This document shows positions 60,753-64,000 of a stretch of 64,000 nt of DNA, piece by piece. The position numbers were made by a program, and so were the translations under genes. This stretch comes from Pseudomonas arsenicoxydans. GTDB lineage: Bacteria; Pseudomonadota; Gammaproteobacteria; Pseudomonadales; Pseudomonadaceae. The number at the start of each line of letters is the position of its first letter. The stretch's first letter is position 1. The stretch covers positions 2,985,001-3,049,000 of the forward strand of contig NZ_LT629705.1 of assembly GCF_900103875.1 (NCBI RefSeq). The letters run 5' to 3'. Below the pieces are notes generated by a model. The model searched no databases. It was not told the DNA's origin and saw nothing but the letters and a program-made list of their open reading frames with translations.

Positions 60753-61379
60753 TTATCGACTCAACAACGACGCAGCCCCCGCACCACTGAACAACCCGGC
60801 ACTGACCCGGTTGAACCAGCTCTGGCCCTTGCCACTGCGCAGATACCGAGCCGCACCATGAGCGCCTAGTCCGTAAGCCAATTTGCACAGCAGATCGAGC
60901 ACGGTCCAGGTCGCAATCATCACCAGCAACTGCGGCAGGAACGGCTGCCCGGCATTCAAAAACTGTGGAAGGAAAGCGGCGAAGAACAGGATGTCTTTCG
61001 GGTTGCTCGCGCCTAGCACGAACGCGCGCCCGAACAGTGCGCGAAAGCGTGGCAGTGGCGCAGCCTGGGGCACTTGAGCGCCCACCGATGGCTGGCGCGA
61101 TTGCTGCCAGCTCTGCCAGGCGAGGTAGAACAGGTACAACGCGCCGACGATTTTCAGGGCGCTGAACAACTGTTCCGACGCCAACAACAGCGCGCCCAGC
61201 CCCAACGCCGAAGCACTGAGCAAGCAGATCGAGGCAATCACGCCCCCCAGAAACGCCGGATATGAACGACGCAAGCCGTAATTCAGGCTGTTGCTGATCA
61301 TCAGCAAGGACAGGGGACCCGGGATCAGGATCACCACCAGCGCAGCGCCACTGAACAGCAGCCAGGTTTCCAGACTCAT
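60753..61379 (-). CDS. LysE-family amino acid exporter (RhtB type)
   Basis: A 208-residue protein with six membrane segments. IPGPLSLLMISNSLNYGLRRSYPAFLGGV near residues 20-48 is the LysE/RhtB family motif. I chose ATG 61379 because GGAGGAAAGTG precedes it; the open frame above would add ten residues from a GTG. It likely exports amino acids or related compounds. Substrate unknown. It follows the NCS2 permease's terminator on the same strand. Confidence 0.9.
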   Translation of the reverse strand: MSLETWLLFSGAALVVILIPGPLSLLMISNSLNYGLRRSYPAFLGGVIASICLLSASALGLGALLLASEQLFSALKIVGALYLFYLAWQSWQQSRQPSVGAQVPQAAPLPRFRALFGRAFVLGASNPKDILFFAAFLPQFLNAGQPFLPQLLVMIATWTVLDLLCKLAYGLGAHGAARYLRSGKGQSWFNRVSAGLFSGAGAASLLSR

Positions 61380-61397
61380 CACTTTCCTCCATTTGTG

Positions 61398-61436
61398 CAA
61401 AAGCCCCACCCGACGGGGTGAGGCTGTTTTGAATCC
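61398..61436 (-). terminator. Terminator of the AzgA-like permease gene
   Basis: On the minus strand AGCCTCACCCC and GGGTGGGGCT form a stem with loop GTC, followed by TTTTG, between the permease stop (61458) and the LysE start. Confidence 0.85.
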
Positions 61437-61457
61437 TGTTTTTGAATCGTATGCGGC

Positions 61458-62807
61458 TTACAAGAAAACGAACTTGGCGATGAAGATCGCGCACAGCACC
61501 CACAGACTGACGGAAATTTCCTTGTGCTTACCGGTGAACGCCTTGAGCACCACGTAAGTGATAAAGCCCAGTGCGATACCGTCGGCGACCGAGAAGGTCA
61601 GCGGCATCATGATCGCGGTGACGATCGCCGGAATGCTGTCCGTCGCTTCGTCCCATTCGATGTGCTTCATGCCGCCCATCATCAGCATCGCCACATAAAT
61701 CAGCGCACCGGCGGTTGCGTAAGCGGGAATCATGCCAGCCAGCGGTGCGAAAAACATCGCCGCAATAAATAGCACACCTACGGTCACTGCGGTAAGACCA
61801 GTCCGACCACCAGCGGCTACACCAGCGGCACTTTCCACGTAGCTGGTGACTGGCGGCACACCGACCATTGCCCCGAAAACACTGGACGCGCTGTCGGCTT
61901 TCATGGCGCGGGAGAGGTTTTCGATCCGGCCGTCAGCGTTCACCAGGTTGGCGCGCTGGGCGACGCCCATCAAGGTGCCGGCGGTGTCGAACATGTGCAC
62001 GAAGAGGAACGCCAGCACCACACTGATCATGCTGACGTTGAACACGCCGGCAATGTTCATGGCCATCCAGGTGGGCGCCAGGCTCGGCGGCGCCGACATG
62101 ATGCCTTCGTAGTGGACGAGGCCCAGGCCCCAGCCCGCGAGGGTCACAGTGATGATGCTGATGAGGATCGCACCGAAGACTTTGTGGTAGCTGAGCACGG
62201 CGATCATCAGAAAGCAGATGGCGGCGAGCAGCGGGCCGGGTTCGCGCAGGGAGCCGAGCTTGATCAAGGTAGCCGGGCTATCGACGACGATGCCGGAGGT
62301 TTTCAGGCCGATCAACCCGAGAAACAGACCCACGCCGGCACCCATGGCGAAGCGCAGGCTCACCGGGATGCTGTTGAGCAGCCATTCGCGAATCCGCGAA
62401 AAGGTCAGGATCATGAACAACACACCGGAAACGAACACCGCACCGAGGGCGGTTTCCCAGTTGTAGCCCATGGTGCCGACAACGGTGTAGGTGAAGAAAG
62501 CGTTCAAGCCCATGCCCGGCGCCAGGCCGACGGGCCAGTTGGCGTACAGGCCCATCAGCAGGCAGCCCAATGCCGCGGCGATGCAAGTCGCGACGAACGC
62601 GGCGCCATGATCGATCCCCGCGTCAGCCATGATGTTGGGGTTGACGAAGATGATGTAGGCCATGGTGATGAAGGTTGTCAGACCGGCAATCAGCTCGGTC
62701 TTCACCGTGGTGCCATGCAAGGTGAGTTTGAAGATGCGCTCCAGCCAGCCATTGCGTAACGGCGGCGAGAGTTCCAGCGTCGGGGCTTCGGATTTGCGGC
62801 TTTCCAC
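61458..62807 (-). CDS. AzgA-like NCS2 purine permease
   Basis: A 449-residue carrier. GLTTFITMAYIIFVNPNIMADAGID near residue 44, GLAPGMGLNAFFTY near 92 and LVHMFDTAGTLMGVA-type motifs near 270 place it in the AzgA/GhxP branch (adenine, guanine, hypoxanthine symport). It has its own promoter with a TTGTATACAA palindrome at 62937-62946 and a RutR-like box at 62895-62911, the same two motifs as the puuE/hiuH region. It therefore likely belongs to the same regulon. A terminator follows. Confidence 0.92.
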   Translation of the reverse strand: MESRKSEAPTLELSPPLRNGWLERIFKLTLHGTTVKTELIAGLTTFITMAYIIFVNPNIMADAGIDHGAAFVATCIAAALGCLLMGLYANWPVGLAPGMGLNAFFTYTVVGTMGYNWETALGAVFVSGVLFMILTFSRIREWLLNSIPVSLRFAMGAGVGLFLGLIGLKTSGIVVDSPATLIKLGSLREPGPLLAAICFLMIAVLSYHKVFGAILISIITVTLAGWGLGLVHYEGIMSAPPSLAPTWMAMNIAGVFNVSMISVVLAFLFVHMFDTAGTLMGVAQRANLVNADGRIENLSRAMKADSASSVFGAMVGVPPVTSYVESAAGVAAGGRTGLTAVTVGVLFIAAMFFAPLAGMIPAYATAGALIYVAMLMMGGMKHIEWDEATDSIPAIVTAIMMPLTFSVADGIALGFITYVVLKAFTGKHKEISVSLWVLCAIFIAKFVFL

Positions 62808-62894
62808 AGCGAGTACTCCTCAAGAGTTTTATTGTTATTTCCAGGGCCGGACCCATGAGGGTGGCGGCGGCCCTTTGAGGCACTTGCGAATTTG

Positions 62895-62911
62895 TTGACC
62901 GGTTGGTCAGG
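62895..62911. promoter_or_regulatory. RutR-like box before the AzgA-like permease
   Basis: TTGACCGGTTGGTCAGG has arms TGACC/GGTCA and matches RutR consensus TTGACCAnnTGGTCAA at all but two positions. It is 88 bp upstream of the permease start and shares 15 of 17 bases with the site at 59951-59967 before puuE/hiuH. Confidence 0.6.
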
Positions 62912-62936
62912 AACTCGCACGAAGTGGATTATGCTT

Positions 62937-62946
62937 TTGTATACAA
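62937..62946. promoter_or_regulatory. TTGTATACAA palindrome before the AzgA-like permease
   Basis: A perfect 10-bp palindrome, identical to the one at 59866-59875. The pattern is that of GntR/FadR-type regulators, and P. aeruginosa has a GntR gene near its xdh/puuE cluster (PA1520, from memory). The regulator is not in this window. Confidence 0.65.
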
Positions 62947-63057
62947 ATAAAGCAAATAATGTTTTTGATCTTGTAGACGAAAAGTTTGGCGATAGGGATA
63001 TATCGCCTGAAAGGAGGCCTTCGCGAGCAGTTGATGCAAATCCTGCAGGCAGTCAGC

Positions 63058-63504
63058 TCAGTCCGCGAGCGCTTGGGTTTGCCCCAACGCCAGGTTCACC
63101 GCCAACCAACCGTCCACCGCCGCTTCCCCGGTCTCGGCAAACACCCGCTCGAGCAATTTCACCTGCTCGCGTCGCAGCGACTGTTCGAATCGCGCGCCAT
63201 CCTCGGTCAATTCGAGCAGCCGCTTACGCTTGTCGGTCTCGGACGAGACGCTGTTCACCAGATGCATTTCCACCAACTGACGCAGTGGCATGTTCAGCGC
63301 CTGCTTGGTCACTCCGAGCAAGGCCAGCAACTCCTTGACGCTCAGGTTCGGGTAGCGGGCGATAAAAAACACAATGCGTTGGTGCACCCGGCTCAAGCCG
63401 CGGCGCTCAAGCATTTCGTCAGCCTTTGCAGTGAACGCCTGGTAGCCGAAGAAAAACGCTTCCATGGCTTGTTGCTGGGCGCCGGGGTTTTTAAGGTCAA
63501 GCAT
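63058..63504 (-). CDS. MarR-family transcriptional regulator (second)
   Basis: A 148-residue regulator with a winged HTH at about residues 50-100 (LSVKELLALLGVTKQALNMPLRQLVEMHLVNSVSSETDKRKRLLELTEDG). Its ATG at 63504 begins MLDLKNPGAQQQAME. It is divergent from a PLP aminotransferase gene with an inverted repeat GTCAA-CCAGT-TTGAC between them (63538-63552), so it likely represses that gene or itself. Confidence 0.9.
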   Translation of the reverse strand: MLDLKNPGAQQQAMEAFFFGYQAFTAKADEMLERRGLSRVHQRIVFFIARYPNLSVKELLALLGVTKQALNMPLRQLVEMHLVNSVSSETDKRKRLLELTEDGARFEQSLRREQVKLLERVFAETGEAAVDGWLAVNLALGQTQALAD

Positions 63505-63537
63505 GTTGACGTTTCCGTTGGAGTTGTCGTAATTTCG

Positions 63538-63552
63538 GTCAACCAGTTTGAC
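63538..63552. promoter_or_regulatory. Putative MarR operator
   Basis: GTCAACCAGTTTGAC is an inverted repeat (arms GTCAA/TTGAC) between divergent marR (63504) and aminotransferase (63587) starts. It is not the same orientation as the RutR-like box. Confidence 0.55.
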
Positions 63553-63586
63553 TCATTTTCCTCAGGCCTCGCTACCGGTGACTCCC

Positions 63587-64000
63587 ATGGCTTTTTCCGA
63601 ACGTATCTCGCGCCTTAAAAGTTCTTTGATCCGAGAAATCCTCGCCGCCGCCCAGCGCCCGGAAGTGATGTCGTTCGCTGGCGGTTTGCCGGCCGAAGCC
63701 ATGCTGCCAAAAGTCGAGTGGGCCGACATGCCGCTGTCGATGGGCCAATACGGCATGAGTGAGGGCGAGCCGGCGCTGCGTGAAGCCTTGGCGGCCGAGG
63801 CGCGGGCGCTGGGCGTACCGTGCTTAGCGAGTCAGGTCCTGGTGGTCAGCGGATCCCAGCAAACCCTCGATCTGGCGGCCAAGTTGTACATCGATAAAGG
63901 CACCGAAATCTTGCTGGAAGCGCCGACCTATCTGGCGGCGTTGCAGATTTTCCAGTTGTTCGGCGCGGACTGCATCACCGTGCCCCTGGAGGCGGATGGC
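63587..64000 (+). CDS. PLP-dependent aminotransferase (partial, 5' end)
   Basis: The first 138 codons of a fold-type I aminotransferase (aromatic/2-aminoadipate type): MSFAGGLPAEAMLP, GQYGMSEGEPALREALAAEARALG, VVSGSQQTLDLAAKLYIDKG and LEAPTYLAALQIF match the cofactor and substrate regions of the MocR-like aminotransferase group. It continues past the window end. The likely reaction is amino-group transfer of an amino acid. It is divergent from a MarR gene. Confidence 0.88.
   Translation, partial: MAFSERISRLKSSLIREILAAAQRPEVMSFAGGLPAEAMLPKVEWADMPLSMGQYGMSEGEPALREALAAEARALGVPCLASQVLVVSGSQQTLDLAAKLYIDKGTEILLEAPTYLAALQIFQLFGADCITVPLEADG

Overview
This 64 kb window is chromosomal DNA of a fluorescent-group Pseudomonas (P. 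fluorescens complex). The GC content is high, Pseudomonas-type REP elements (TGTGGGAGCGGGCTTGCCCGCGA) recur, and the gene order, as far as I remember it, matches three P. aeruginosa blocks: cobUTCS to a FadL-like porin, the rdgC/prc/min region, and the uric-acid genes. No genome search was run, so the species is not fixed. I see no prophage, integrase, transposase, rRNA or CRISPR array.

Layout. 1-7 kb: the end of cobU, then cobT-cobC-cobS (last steps of cobalamin assembly), a MarR regulator with an MFS transporter, a glutathione peroxidase, a FadL-type porin and a conserved hypothetical gene. 7-14 kb: a mostly non-coding stretch, a small Sel1-like gene, rmuC, and a large SSS-transporter/PAS/hybrid histidine kinase. 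14-24 kb: TetR with an MFS pump, SDR with a LysR regulator, a cupin, a TDT/TehA-type carrier, an MFS-acyltransferase fusion, a guanidinium exporter behind a two-hairpin guanidine-II riboswitch, a BASS symporter and rdgC. 24-24.6 kb: a duplicated tRNA-Val/tRNA-Asp pair. 24.6-31 kb: a membrane-anchored catalase-like protein with a di-haem cytochrome c, an FKBP lipoprotein, a YkvA-type protein, an HTH/unknown/Sel1 operon and a short Pseudomonas-specific orphan.

31-45 kb: an EAL-CBS-GGDEF protein, prc, a quinone oxidoreductase, a HAD phosphatase, and a five-gene ABC-transporter/phosphatase-superfamily operon facing a UTRA-type GntR regulator. 43-52 kb: an MscS channel, a tiny membrane protein, the M18 aminopeptidase, an RluA-family enzyme, minE-minD-minC, an LpxL-type acyltransferase and a patatin. 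52-63 kb: a purine-to-glyoxylate module with a Tsx-like porin, a shrunken relic of a second Tsx gene, a NCS2 urate/xanthine permease, puuD, allA, alc, uraD, puuE, hiuH, a LysE exporter and an AzgA-like permease. The window ends with a MarR gene and the start of a PLP aminotransferase gene.

How the genes work together. The best integrated set is the ureide module. Purines cross the outer membrane (Tsx-like) and inner membrane (two NCS2 carriers). Urate is oxidised by PuuD, processed by HiuH and UraD, opened by PuuE, and split by Alc and AllA to glyoxylate and urea. The promoters of puuE/hiuH and of the distal permease share two different operator-like motifs, a TTGTRTACAA palindrome and a RutR-type box, suggesting one regulon. 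Other regulator/target pairs carry visible operators: MarR with MFS (GCGGGTATATACCCGC), TetR with MFS (17-bp inverted repeat) and GntR/UTRA with the ABC operon (TGGTCTA sites). I found no obviously new defence or mobile system. The best leads for new biology are the regulatory motifs, the HTH/unknown/Sel1 operon, the orphan with a long 5' hairpin, the UTRA-controlled uptake/phosphatase operon, and the catalase-like/di-haem cytochrome pair.
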